Positions 18,001 through 25,413 of a stretch of DNA of 64,000 nt are shown one piece after another; positions within the stretch are counted from its first letter, which is position 1, and each line of letters starts with the position of its first letter. A program made the translations under genes and the position numbers. The notes beneath the pieces are model-generated. The model saw only the letters and a list, made by a program, of their open reading frames with translations, ran no database searches and was not told the DNA's origin. The stretch lies in NCBI RefSeq assembly GCF_004770745.1, contig NZ_RQGD01000046.1, forward strand, positions 361,428 through 425,427, given 5' to 3'. Source of the stretch: Leptospira ognonensis. Its GTDB lineage: Bacteria > Spirochaetota > Leptospiria > Leptospirales > Leptospiraceae.

Positions 18001-18142
18001 GAACGTTTGTTATATCAGGGACGGCATCTATTTTTATTTTCCTCGCACTATTGATTCCAAAAAGAACCATAAACAAGGTGAAAATTAAGATAATAGGTCG
18101 ATTGTTTAAAGACCATTTGACAATATATGTGAGAAATTCCAT
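15032..18142 (-). CDS. czcA: CzcA-type heavy-metal RND efflux permease
   Basis: A 1036-residue HME-RND permease. The TM4 motif is AIDFGLIVDGAVILIEN, with the Asp...Asp...Glu triad of divalent-cation CzcA-type pumps rather than the Ala-containing CusA type, so Zn/Co/Cd/Ni export is more likely than Cu/Ag. Other landmarks are the N-terminal TM (IILIFTLFMVLFGINSARKI), GTEGKMFIPMA, the second periplasmic domain and the TM10 motif GVAVLNGLVLITFIREL. The ATG at 18142 lies 2 bp after the adaptor stop; upstream in-frame codons belong to the adaptor gene. The last 52 bp overlap the convergent hydrolase gene. It forms an operon with the adaptor, channel and small His/Cys protein upstream. Confidence 0.92.
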   Translation of the reverse strand: MEFLTYIVKWSLNNRPIILIFTLFMVLFGINSARKIKIDAVPDITNVQVQVITSSPSLSTLEIEQYITYPVERALSGIPHLIEVRSVSRYGFSLVTAVFADGTNLLNARQLVSEKLQEASGNIPTVFGTPQIAPITTGLGEVFQFTLESKLHSDIEKTTFLNWFINPILKTVPGIVEVNSFGGKTKQYQVIINPQAMVSLGVSLNQIAEAIVKNNGATGSGYIEKNQEQLIISSDGLLKNIADFQKIQIGRTADGFPIYLNSVAKVLEGYRLRKGAATANGNGEVVGAVTLMLLGGNSLEVTKAVKEKILSIEKTLPAGMKIVPYYDRSIMVKNTIQTVIWNLSEGALLVIIILFIMIGDLRSGLVIASMIPLAMLFALSMMHIRELPANLMSMGAIDFGLIVDGAVILIENSHRRLLDRRKELKRNLTDLEKRDTILTATIEVRKATIYGELIIGIVYIPILALSGTEGKMFIPMALTVLFALLGAFFLTLTIIPVLASYFLSPNHHEEEETYIFKRIHAWYTPKLNYAITKGNEFIYITGATFVSSILLFYFMGGEFLPTLDEGNILLEVTRLPSASLQYSIDTTSKIEKILLKVIPEVTGVVSRSGSPELANEPMGLDKSDVYLNLRPRKEWSLSKEELENKIAETVQTHVPDISFGISQPIEMRNNEIMAGIRSDVGIKIFGEDLKTLKYLAEKISETIKSEKGVVDLRIEQLSGLEYLRINPIREKLARYGQSVTNINQLVQSISSGYPVGILYEGMRRFDIVIKTDTGSNPDNIRNLPIEVGNKIYSPLHELTDINIEDGPVQINHENQSRLALVQFNIRGSDMVNTVKRVRQKIQEALIFPQGYHYVIGGEFQKFESASETLMIVVPVTLMAILLILFLAFGDWTPALIIFLNVPLAITGGIYALFLRQMPFSISAGVGFIALFGVAVLNGLVLITFIRELEEKGIDTLKAVKEAAVLRLRPVLTTALLASIGFIPMAISTTPGAEVQRPLATVVIGGLITASILTLFILPIVYLKFAARKAFILSKEE

Positions 18143-18144
18143 AT

Positions 18145-19293
18145 CTATTCTTCTCCAAACGTTGATTTGAATAAGATAGCTTTTAATTCGAAGGCACCAG
18201 AGGTAACAATCTCGTCTCCCGAAATTAATCCAGATTTGATTTCTGTCTCTGAATCTATTTCTGATCCCGTGACAACTTCCTTCCAATAAAATTGATTCAG
18301 ACCAGTTTTTATAAATACGTACTTTCTGTCGTTAATGACCTGTATGGCGACAGTAGGAATTTTAATTCCTTCTTTTGGCTCGATTTCAATGTATGCTCTT
18401 CCAAAGAGTCCAATCTTTCCCTTTTTATCTACATTTTTGAAAACGATGCGAGCATGAATGGTTCTTGAGATTGGATCGACTCTTTCACCGATATGATTCA
18501 ATTTACCTGAAAAAATTAAATCCGGGTATGCATTCAAAATCACCTTAGCGGCATTGCCTTCCTTGAGATAATGTAGATCTCCTTCAAATATTTTGCCTTG
18601 GAACCAAAGATCAGTTAGATCAGCAATTGTCGTTAGTGTCTGGTTGCCTAAGATTTGAGATCCCATTATGGCATTTCTAGAGATTGCTAAACCTGAGCGA
18701 GGTGCGGTGACATGATAAATTCCAGAAACAGAATCCGTGATTCCGAGTCCATTCACACGTAAATTTTCCTCCGCTGATATCTTTTCTGCTCTAATGACAT
18801 TTAAATTTGATTCTGCATCTACTAGTTCCTGTTTTGCGGCTAAATTCATTTTCACTAAAGATTTGATTCTCTCGTAATTTTGTTCCGAAGCAGAGTATTT
18901 AGTTTTTGCTGTCATATAATTTGACCTGAGTTTTGTAAGCTCGGGTGAGTCTATAATCGCGAGGCGTTGGCCTTTTTTAATACGGTCACCTTCAATAAAG
19001 TTAACAGACGTCAAACGTCCAGAAACTCTTGCAGGAACGTCAATGATAGCATCTGGAACTGCTTCAGTTTCTCCCAATAATTCAACCCGAGGACTGAAGT
19101 TACTTGTTTCTGCAATGACAGTTTGAATCTGTAAATTCTTTGCTTTCGTTTCTTCGAGTATGAGTAAATTCGGGTCGTGATTGTCTTTTTTGTCCGAGTT
19201 GTTAAAAGATGTATCAAAAAAAGTTCGGTACATCCAGAAAATAGCAAAACAAAAAGTAAGGATGGAAATGGTTAAAAATAGTTTAGATTTCAT
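18145..19293 (-). CDS. czcB: CzcB-type periplasmic adaptor of heavy-metal efflux
   Basis: A 382-residue membrane fusion protein. An N-terminal anchor (FLTISILTFCFAIFWMYRTFF) is followed by a barrel/lipoyl region (VPARVSGRLTSVNFIEGDRI, then GQRLAIIDSPEL), a helical hairpin (about 120-165), the second lipoyl half (VTAPRSGLAISRNAIMGSQI) and the DLTDLWFQGKIFE barrel typical of CzcB/CusB. It starts inside the 4-bp overlap with the channel gene and ends 2 bp before czcA, so the order is czcC-czcB-czcA. No long His-rich N-terminal domain like that of Cupriavidus CzcB is present. Confidence 0.9.
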   Translation of the reverse strand: MKSKLFLTISILTFCFAIFWMYRTFFDTSFNNSDKKDNHDPNLLILEETKAKNLQIQTVIAETSNFSPRVELLGETEAVPDAIIDVPARVSGRLTSVNFIEGDRIKKGQRLAIIDSPELTKLRSNYMTAKTKYSASEQNYERIKSLVKMNLAAKQELVDAESNLNVIRAEKISAEENLRVNGLGITDSVSGIYHVTAPRSGLAISRNAIMGSQILGNQTLTTIADLTDLWFQGKIFEGDLHYLKEGNAAKVILNAYPDLIFSGKLNHIGERVDPISRTIHARIVFKNVDKKGKIGLFGRAYIEIEPKEGIKIPTVAIQVINDRKYVFIKTGLNQFYWKEVVTGSEIDSETEIKSGLISGDEIVTSGAFELKAILFKSTFGEE

Positions 19294-20633
19294 TTTTGTT
19301 CTCTAATAGTTAATTTGTCGATGGACATTCCAAGTGCACGGATGAGTTCGATTTGAGAGAGATCGAAATCATTCTTAGTTTGAATGTAATTGAGTTTAGT
19401 TTGGACTAAGATTCTTTGGTTGTTGATCGCATCTATGACACGAATTTTACCCAATCGAAGTGCCTCAGATAAATTTTCTAAATCAGAGTTTGACCGATCC
19501 ATTTTATCTGGATCATAAAAACTTAACTCATCCTTAAAAGTTATGAAATTGGATAGAGCATTGATGACTTCTTGTTTTACTGCTCGACTTGTCAGTTCCT
19601 TACTTTCGTTTGCCTGGTCTCCCTTTGACTTAGCAACGATGCTCTCTCCTTCGAAATCTCTCCAAATTGTGAGAGGAAGACTCACCTGACCACCAACAAC
19701 TCGTTCATTGAATCCATCATTTTGAACAAACGCTCCAAAACTTAGATTTGGAATTTTTTGCAACCTAACTTCCTCGTATCGGAGAAGTGCGATTTTTATT
19801 TCCCTTTCCGTTAGATTTATTTCGGGACGATTTTCTAGGGCAAGGAGAAGCAACTGGTCCAAGTTTGACGGAATCTGAATGATTATTTCAATTTTGGGAT
19901 TCCAATCCCAATTGGTATCCATCGGTAAGGACAATTGCACATAAACCTCACCTTTTATTTGTTCCAGCCTTCGATGCGCATTTTTCCAAATTTTCGCCAT
20001 CCTGAGCTCCTCAGCTTCTGCCAAACTCTCATCCATTCCCGGCGCAATGCCTTCTTTTACCCTCGCCTTTGAAAGCATTGTCAGGTTTTGGGACAGTTTG
20101 TACAAATTGAAAGACACTTCAGCTTCTCGCTTTGAGTTTAAAAAACGAGTGATATTTGCGATACTCTGGAAATATAAGTTGCGTCTAACAGTCTCTAATC
20201 GCAATACCTGTGTTCGAAATTCTTCATCTGCGATTTGTATGGACTTCTCTCTTTTTCCGCCAACAAAAATCTCCTGAGTCACCATCAATTGAAAGTTATT
20301 GGCTTGGGCTGGTGAAGACGATAACACATTTGGAGGACCAGACGCATTTCTATTTGAGAGATAAGTCGAGACATTGGGATTAGCGGGGAAAAAATAATTC
20401 GCAATCTTTTTTCTACCTTGTATCTCATAAAGTTTCATAGACTCCATTTTGAAGCTAGGATGATTCTCAATCACACACGTCGTCACTTTCTCGATATCCC
20501 ATGGCGACCGACAATATGATTTTGAAATCTCTTGTCCGTATATTGGATAAATGCCCATGCATAATAAATAAAATAATAAAAATGTAATACGTAAGTACAA
20601 TATCGCTCTCCTTAACAAAATCGTGTAAGACAC
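19290..20633 (-). CDS. czcC: CzcC-type outer-membrane efflux channel (TolC family)
   Basis: A 447-residue outer-membrane factor. A signal sequence (about residues 10-33, ending near PIYGQ) is followed by two OEP repeats rich in amphipathic helices. Recognisable pieces are NPNVSTYLSNRNASGP, TQEIFVGGKREKSIQIA and the second-half counterpart GGQVSLPLTIWRDFEGE. It completes the tripartite pump with CzcB and CzcA, overlaps czcB by 4 bp and begins 11 bp after the small His/Cys protein. The reading frame begins MSYTILLRR; the residue 26 Met (CMGIYPIYGQ) is too close to the cleavage site to be the start. Confidence 0.87.
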   Translation of the reverse strand: MSYTILLRRAILYLRITFLLFYLLCMGIYPIYGQEISKSYCRSPWDIEKVTTCVIENHPSFKMESMKLYEIQGRKKIANYFFPANPNVSTYLSNRNASGPPNVLSSSPAQANNFQLMVTQEIFVGGKREKSIQIADEEFRTQVLRLETVRRNLYFQSIANITRFLNSKREAEVSFNLYKLSQNLTMLSKARVKEGIAPGMDESLAEAEELRMAKIWKNAHRRLEQIKGEVYVQLSLPMDTNWDWNPKIEIIIQIPSNLDQLLLLALENRPEINLTEREIKIALLRYEEVRLQKIPNLSFGAFVQNDGFNERVVGGQVSLPLTIWRDFEGESIVAKSKGDQANESKELTSRAVKQEVINALSNFITFKDELSFYDPDKMDRSNSDLENLSEALRLGKIRVIDAINNQRILVQTKLNYIQTKNDFDLSQIELIRALGMSIDKLTIREQK

Positions 20634-20644
20634 GTAGTGAAGAA

Positions 20645-21034
20645 TTAAGTGGTGATATGGCGAGGGGGGCGAAAGTATCCTTTTTCGGTTTCTAAATTTC
20701 TAAATTCAGGCGGAGGAATTAGAATATAAACGCGATTTAATTGGACATATACATGATATAAATTTAAATCCCATGAAACCGAGAGCAACAAATTACAAGG
20801 ACAGGACAAACATACATGGTCTGTATGTTCGCCATCCTCTCCAAGTTCATGATCAACATTTAACCCATTAGCATGGTCTAAAAATGCGTAAGGACAACCG
20901 CTTTCCGGTGCACCTAACACACCACAATTCGCTTCGTTATCCACAATTTTTTGGTATCCAAAATTGAGACAAAAAGTGATGATAAAGAGGGATTTCAAAA
21001 AATCTTTCGCATTGAAATTTGTAAAATGTTCCAT
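20645..21034 (-). CDS. small His/Asp/Cys-rich protein at head of czc operon, putative metal-binding
   Basis: A 129-residue protein with one hydrophobic N-terminal segment (SLFIITFCLNFGYQ) and a dense run of potential metal ligands in the middle: DHANGLNVDHELG, then EHTDHVCLSCPCN. The C-terminal part ends in a Pro/Arg-rich stretch (FRPPR). The layout of an export signal, a HxxxC/CxxC-type cluster and a basic Pro-rich tail recalls the DUF2946-like proteins that often precede metal efflux genes, but I cannot confirm the family. It is the first gene of the czc operon and may act as a periplasmic metal buffer or sensor. Confidence 0.6.
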   Translation of the reverse strand: MEHFTNFNAKDFLKSLFIITFCLNFGYQKIVDNEANCGVLGAPESGCPYAFLDHANGLNVDHELGEDGEHTDHVCLSCPCNLLLSVSWDLNLYHVYVQLNRVYILIPPPEFRNLETEKGYFRPPRHITT

Positions 21035-21096
21035 CGATTTTTGAATCTCTACTACTAATGTAAGACGAAATATTCTTTTGTATATAGCAAAATAAA

Positions 21097-22689
21097 TTAT
21101 TTGGAAAATTGGTGAAAATTCAATTTTTTACCAGAGATCTGCGTTTCCTTAGGATACTTTTTTCTAAGAACAGACAACAAGGATTCGTAATGCGACTCTG
21201 CAGGAAATAAGCCGACTTTTATGCCTTCCTTCACTCCCGGCGTTGGTTTGATACGACTAAGAAGGATTTTGTCATCGCTTGCGATTTTTGAATGATTTTT
21301 ATTTAAGAATTGTTCCAATTGTTCTGCAGTTTTTGGTAAAATGAGAATAGTATCATAAAAATGCGTGCCTGAATAAAGACCTATCGTTTCCGCACCTAAT
21401 ACGTGCAGATTCGCAGTTTGACTCGTCAAATCTTCCTGAAAGAGTCTTATTTCTTTTGTAGCGACCTGCTGAAATTTTAAACCCAATCCAAGAATGAGGA
21501 ACGAATAACAGAACAGGAGTAACAGGGAATACTTTTTTAGTTTACTTTCTTTTGTTTTCCAAAAATCGTAAAAAGTGTTAAATAGTAAGAGAGAAGGAAG
21601 AATCGCGAGATTCATGTACCTAGCGCCCCAGTTTGTAACACCATCATTCGGTGCAATGAATGCAGTGATTGGAATAAATACTAACAACGTATAAAGTAGA
21701 ACTAAATCTTTTTTGTTTTCTATATTTTTCTTTTGATAAAAAAGATAGATCATTGCAAGTAAAAATATGGGCGTAAAGCCGAAAAAGCCAATTTTGAAGT
21801 AAGTTAAAAAGATCAAGTTACGCATTTGGATAAGACGATCAAAGACATGAAAGTTTAGTAACGTACTTTGATTACTAAGGAAGCGTGCTCCTAGGATATG
21901 GTCATATAAAAATAAATTTTGTAGGCAAAATAAAAGAACAGGTAAGAAAGTTCCAAACAAAGTAGACCATTCATTTTGTAAGAATTTGAAAATATGAAAG
22001 CGGTAAACAAGGATCAACTGAAAGAGATAAAAAAAAGCGATAAAGAGAATTGTTTCTAGACGAAGAAAGATTCCTAACGCAAGAAAAAACGCAGCTAAAA
22101 ATCTATTTTTTCGATTATCGCTTAGGTAATAAAAATATAAGCCTAAACCTTGTAAGGCTAAAAGCATAGAATTCTCAGAATATTCTAACCCTTGATAAAC
22201 TAGTGGAGTACCGAAACAGGCTAGAATTAAAGTTGGAATGGAAATGCGACTTGATTTAGCCAGGAAAAATAGAGTAAAGATACTAAAAAAGAGGCAAACA
22301 TAGGGAAGGTGGCTAGATCGAAAAAAAGTTAACAAACCAGCGTTAAATCCGGCAAAATTGACAGAAAAAGGTGATAAAGTTTTCCCTTTTGCATGGATGA
22401 TGAAAGTAGGAAGTGGATGCAGTTCATTTGTAGGATCATAAGTTTTTGCAAGGTAGACAAGTTCTTCTGACTCAAAGTGATTTTTTTGAATCGAGATTGC
22501 CTGGACAAGTTTTACTAAGCTATCAATCGCATAGGTGCTTTCGGGTTTGATATTATGCAAATGCCAAAGGAAAAAGAATCCTACCCCTACAATTAATAGA
22601 ATTTTTTTCTTAAAAGTACTCATTGCTTCCAACATGATTCCAGTAATCATAGGAAATATGAGAACGTAAACATAAAAACTAAAATCCAA
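21097..22689 (-). CDS. polytopic membrane protein, GT-C glycosyltransferase-like
   Basis: A 530-residue protein with roughly ten hydrophobic segments (for example VYVLIFPMITGIMLEAM, FFLALGIFLRLETILFIAFF, YSLLLLFCYSFLILGLGL) and a soluble C-terminal domain of about 110 residues. The topology and motifs such as GVTNWGARYM resemble GT-C membrane glycosyltransferases (PMT/ArnT-like) that use lipid-linked sugars, but no diagnostic catalytic motif could be assigned. The start is a TTG at 22689 (an ATG at 22650 is an alternative). It lies 62 bp upstream of the czc operon on the same strand and divergent from the acetoacetyl-CoA synthetase gene. Confidence 0.6.
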   Translation of the reverse strand: MDFSFYVYVLIFPMITGIMLEAMSTFKKKILLIVGVGFFFLWHLHNIKPESTYAIDSLVKLVQAISIQKNHFESEELVYLAKTYDPTNELHPLPTFIIHAKGKTLSPFSVNFAGFNAGLLTFFRSSHLPYVCLFFSIFTLFFLAKSSRISIPTLILACFGTPLVYQGLEYSENSMLLALQGLGLYFYYLSDNRKNRFLAAFFLALGIFLRLETILFIAFFYLFQLILVYRFHIFKFLQNEWSTLFGTFLPVLLFCLQNLFLYDHILGARFLSNQSTLLNFHVFDRLIQMRNLIFLTYFKIGFFGFTPIFLLAMIYLFYQKKNIENKKDLVLLYTLLVFIPITAFIAPNDGVTNWGARYMNLAILPSLLLFNTFYDFWKTKESKLKKYSLLLLFCYSFLILGLGLKFQQVATKEIRLFQEDLTSQTANLHVLGAETIGLYSGTHFYDTILILPKTAEQLEQFLNKNHSKIASDDKILLSRIKPTPGVKEGIKVGLFPAESHYESLLSVLRKKYPKETQISGKKLNFHQFSK

Positions 22690-22730
22690 TCGTACTTGCC
22701 TAACAGAAATAGAACTTTGAAAATGTCTCT

Positions 22731-24686
22731 ATGACTAGCTCTCTTCCATTATGGAAACCTTTAGTACAGAATACTTCGCTTTCCATTTTTCAAAAGAGGA
22801 TCGAATCTAAGTATAGCCGAAAGTTTTCGTCCTACTCTGAATTCCATACATGGTCAGTCACCCATTTGAACGAATTTTGGAATGAATGGGCAGACCACTC
22901 CTCCTTTCAATTTATAAATCGTGGAGCGTTGGCTATCAAAGAATCGGATATTTTTTGGGAAACAGAATGGTTCCCTAGTTCCGAATTAAATTTTGCTCAG
23001 AACTTACTAGAAAAGGGGAATTCTGAGGATCTCGCGATTCTGTTTCTTAGGGAAGATGGCTTAAAATTTAAATTAACCTATTCAGAATTAAAAGAGCACG
23101 TAGCAAAATTATCCGCCTATTTAAGGTCAGTCGGGATTGGAAAAGGAGATTGCGTTTGTGGTCTAGTGCCAAATGCTCCGATCGCTACCATAGGAATGCT
23201 TGCCGCTACTTCCCTAGGAGCAATCTGGTCGAGCGCCTCACCAGATTTTGGTGTCAAAGCGATTCTAGATCGCTTCGAGCAAATCTCACCCAAAGTTTTG
23301 ATATCTGTTGACTGTTATTTATTTAAAGGAAAAAAGATTTCGATACTGGACAAATTATCTGAAGTAACAAAAAGACTGGCCATTGTAAACTCAGATTTTA
23401 AAGCGACTGTGATTGATTCCTTTTTAGGAGATACCTTTCCGTTAGACGGGATTTATTTGCCGGTACGCTATTCTGAGTTACCAGAATCGAAAATTCATAT
23501 TATTTACTCTCCCATTGCTTTTTCCGACCCAGTTTACATAATGTTCTCTTCTGGAACTACCGGATTGCCTAAATGCATCGTACAAGGAGCAGGTGTTCTC
23601 TTAAATCATACAAAAGAATTATCGCTACATTGTAATTTAAAAGAACGCGAGAAAATATTTTATTATACTACTTGCGGTTGGATGATGTGGAACTGGACTC
23701 AAAGTGCGCTCGCACTTGGAGCTACCATATGTCAGTTTGATGGAAATCCTTTTTTTCCAGATTGGAAAGTACTTTGGAAATGGATGGAGGAGGATGAGAT
23801 TCCTATTTTCGGAACGAGTGCCAAATACCTATCTGTCTTAGAATCTGAAAAAGCAAAACCTGCAGCTCATTTTGGTTTGGAAAAACTCAGAGTCATGCTT
23901 TCGACGGGGAGTCCGCTTTTTCCTTCTGGCTTTCATTACGTATATGATAACGTTAAAAAAGATGTGCAACTTTCATCTATTTCCGGCGGAACTGATTTGA
24001 ACGGCTGTTTTGCGCTAGGAAATCCGAATTTGCCAATCTATCCGGGAGAGTTGCAATGTTTGGGATTGGGTATGGATGTAAAGGTGTTTAATGAAGAGGG
24101 GAGATCCATAAAACAAGAGAAAGGTGAACTTGTTTGCGAACGTCCGTTTCCGAGTATGCCACTTTTCTTTTGGAATGATCCTGATCGTAGTAAATACCGC
24201 TCCGCTTATTTCGATCGTTTTCCCAATATCTGGTGCCATGGAGACTTCGCGGAAATCACGGAGAACGAAGGGATTGTCATTTACGGCCGCTCCGACGCGA
24301 CTTTAAATCCAGGCGGCGTCCGAATCGGTACAGCAGATATTTATTCGGTTTTGGAAACAATCCCTCAAGTGGCAGATTCAGTGATCATCGGACAAGATTG
24401 GAAGGATGATGTAAGAGTGGTTCTTTTTGTGAAAATGAAAGAAGGGGAGTCTTTGACAGAAAATCTAAAACTACAAATTAAAAATAAAATTAAAGACCAC
24501 ACTTCTCCCCGTCATGTTCCGGCAATCCTACTAGAAGTTCCTGAAATTCCATATACAGTGAATGGTAAGAAAGTGGAGGTAGCCGTAAAACAAACCATAC
24601 AAGGATTAGAGGTTAAAAACAAAAATACATTAACCAATCCAAACTCCTTGGACGTATTTAAGAATTTTTCAGAATTAAAAGAATAG
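22731..24686 (+). CDS. acetoacetyl-CoA synthetase (acetoacetate-CoA ligase)
   Basis: A 651-residue adenylate-forming ligase with the length expected for acetoacetyl-CoA synthetase. It should convert acetoacetate, ATP and CoA to acetoacetyl-CoA. Motifs are the P-loop-like YIMFSSGTTGLPKCIVQG, the AACS-type YYTTCGWMMWNW, ISGGTDLNGCFALGNP, the GRSDATLNPGGVRIG hinge and the catalytic Lys near the end in YTVNGKKVE. It lies just before a MarR regulator and an operon whose first gene is a decayed thiolase, the enzyme that would cleave acetoacetyl-CoA to acetyl-CoA. This fits a ketone-body or PHB-related route that has lost a step here. Confidence 0.9.
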   Translation: MTSSLPLWKPLVQNTSLSIFQKRIESKYSRKFSSYSEFHTWSVTHLNEFWNEWADHSSFQFINRGALAIKESDIFWETEWFPSSELNFAQNLLEKGNSEDLAILFLREDGLKFKLTYSELKEHVAKLSAYLRSVGIGKGDCVCGLVPNAPIATIGMLAATSLGAIWSSASPDFGVKAILDRFEQISPKVLISVDCYLFKGKKISILDKLSEVTKRLAIVNSDFKATVIDSFLGDTFPLDGIYLPVRYSELPESKIHIIYSPIAFSDPVYIMFSSGTTGLPKCIVQGAGVLLNHTKELSLHCNLKEREKIFYYTTCGWMMWNWTQSALALGATICQFDGNPFFPDWKVLWKWMEEDEIPIFGTSAKYLSVLESEKAKPAAHFGLEKLRVMLSTGSPLFPSGFHYVYDNVKKDVQLSSISGGTDLNGCFALGNPNLPIYPGELQCLGLGMDVKVFNEEGRSIKQEKGELVCERPFPSMPLFFWNDPDRSKYRSAYFDRFPNIWCHGDFAEITENEGIVIYGRSDATLNPGGVRIGTADIYSVLETIPQVADSVIIGQDWKDDVRVVLFVKMKEGESLTENLKLQIKNKIKDHTSPRHVPAILLEVPEIPYTVNGKKVEVAVKQTIQGLEVKNKNTLTNPNSLDVFKNFSELKE

Positions 24687-24747
24687 CATTTCGATAGCTG
24701 CCGTATAGCATGAATATCATTTTTAACCAGAATGGCATTATTGATGA

Positions 24748-24753
24748 TTGACA
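24748..24753 (+). promoter_or_regulatory. -35-like TTGACA of marR
   Basis: A consensus TTGACA hexamer. The expected -10 region (from about 24771) overlaps the end of the 16-bp palindrome at 24758-24773, so regulator binding would block it. The marR ATG is at 24792. Confidence 0.45.
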
Positions 24754-24757
24754 GATA

Positions 24758-24773
24758 TAGTGCATATACACTA
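24758..24773. promoter_or_regulatory. MarR operator A
   Basis: TAGTGCATATACACTA is an inverted repeat (TAGTG-N6-CACTA) 18 bp upstream of the marR start. Its exact reverse complement recurs at 25287-25302, upstream of the next operon; this 16-of-16 match strongly suggests a common regulator. Confidence 0.8.
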
Positions 24774-24791
24774 AGTAGTTAAAGAAAGTTT

Positions 24792-25247
24792 ATGGAATAT
24801 AAAAAGAACGACATAAAAAAAATTGGGCTTTCTTGCTTAAATCTAAGCTTAAGACGAACTGGTCGTTTAGTTACAAATTATTACGATCTCATGTTGAAAG
24901 ACTCAGGCTTACGAATCACACAGTTTACTGTGTTATTGAGCATTGCTTATACAAAAGACATAAGTATAACAGAACTTGCAAAGATGACAGATATTGATCG
25001 AACCACCTTACAAAGAAGCTTAAAAATATTGGAACGTGAAAAGCTCATCAAAATGGAAAAGAAAGAAATTGGAAATGTAAAAGGACTCTCGCTTACGAAT
25101 AAAGGTGAGACGAAATTAACAACAGGCATTCAACTCTGGAAGATTGCGCAAGATAGTATGAAAAAGAGTTTAGGTATCGTTGAATTTGAAAAAACCTTAA
25201 AGATGTTGGTGGAAGTAAGGAAGGTCGCTCTACTTCAGAAAGTTTAA
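24792..25247 (+). CDS. MarR-family transcriptional regulator
   Basis: A 151-residue winged-helix regulator. Its DNA-binding core reads FTVLLSIAYTKDISITELAKM followed by DIDRTTLQRSLKILEREKLI (about residues 40-85), and the wing is KKEIGNVKGLSLTNKGE. N- and C-terminal helices should form the dimer interface. It is flanked by two identical palindromes, one before its own start and one before the operon that follows, so it probably represses both itself and that operon and is released by a small phenolic or CoA-linked ligand. It lies between acetoacetyl-CoA synthetase and the decayed thiolase. Confidence 0.88.
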   Translation: MEYKKNDIKKIGLSCLNLSLRRTGRLVTNYYDLMLKDSGLRITQFTVLLSIAYTKDISITELAKMTDIDRTTLQRSLKILEREKLIKMEKKEIGNVKGLSLTNKGETKLTTGIQLWKIAQDSMKKSLGIVEFEKTLKMLVEVRKVALLQKV

Positions 25248-25286
25248 GCTGATGATTTCATTTGCAAGATTTTTCTAAAAATAAGA

Positions 25287-25302
25287 TAGTGTATATGCAC
25301 TA
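25287..25302. promoter_or_regulatory. MarR operator B
   Basis: TAGTGTATATGCACTA is the exact reverse complement of operator A. It lies 15 bp before the thiolase-remnant ATG, just upstream of the AAAGGGG ribosome site at 25305-25311, where a bound dimer would cover the transcription start. Confidence 0.8.
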
Positions 25303-25317
25303 AGAAAGGGGACAAAA

Positions 25318-25413
25318 ATGGATGTTATTTTAGACGGAGCAAGGACTCCATTTGGAAAATTTGGTGGTGGTCAAGGGATTGCGATCGTAATCGAGAATGC
25401 GAATGGAATTTAG
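25318..25413 (+). pseudogene. thiolase remnant: N- and C-terminal ends joined by an in-frame internal deletion
   Basis: A 31-codon ORF with an excellent ribosome site. Its first 18 residues, MDVILDGARTPFGKFGGG, are a textbook thiolase N-terminus, and the rest, GQGIAIVIENANGI, is a textbook thiolase C-terminus (normally after CIGGG). About 350 central codons, including both catalytic Cys and His, are missing. The junction falls in a GGTGGTGGT stretch encoding the Gly repeats found at both ends of the family, which suggests deletion by recombination between short repeats. The stop overlaps the next gene's start, as expected if the intact thiolase was translationally coupled to it. It cannot be an active enzyme, but it may still deliver ribosomes to the downstream gene. 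Confidence 0.8.
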
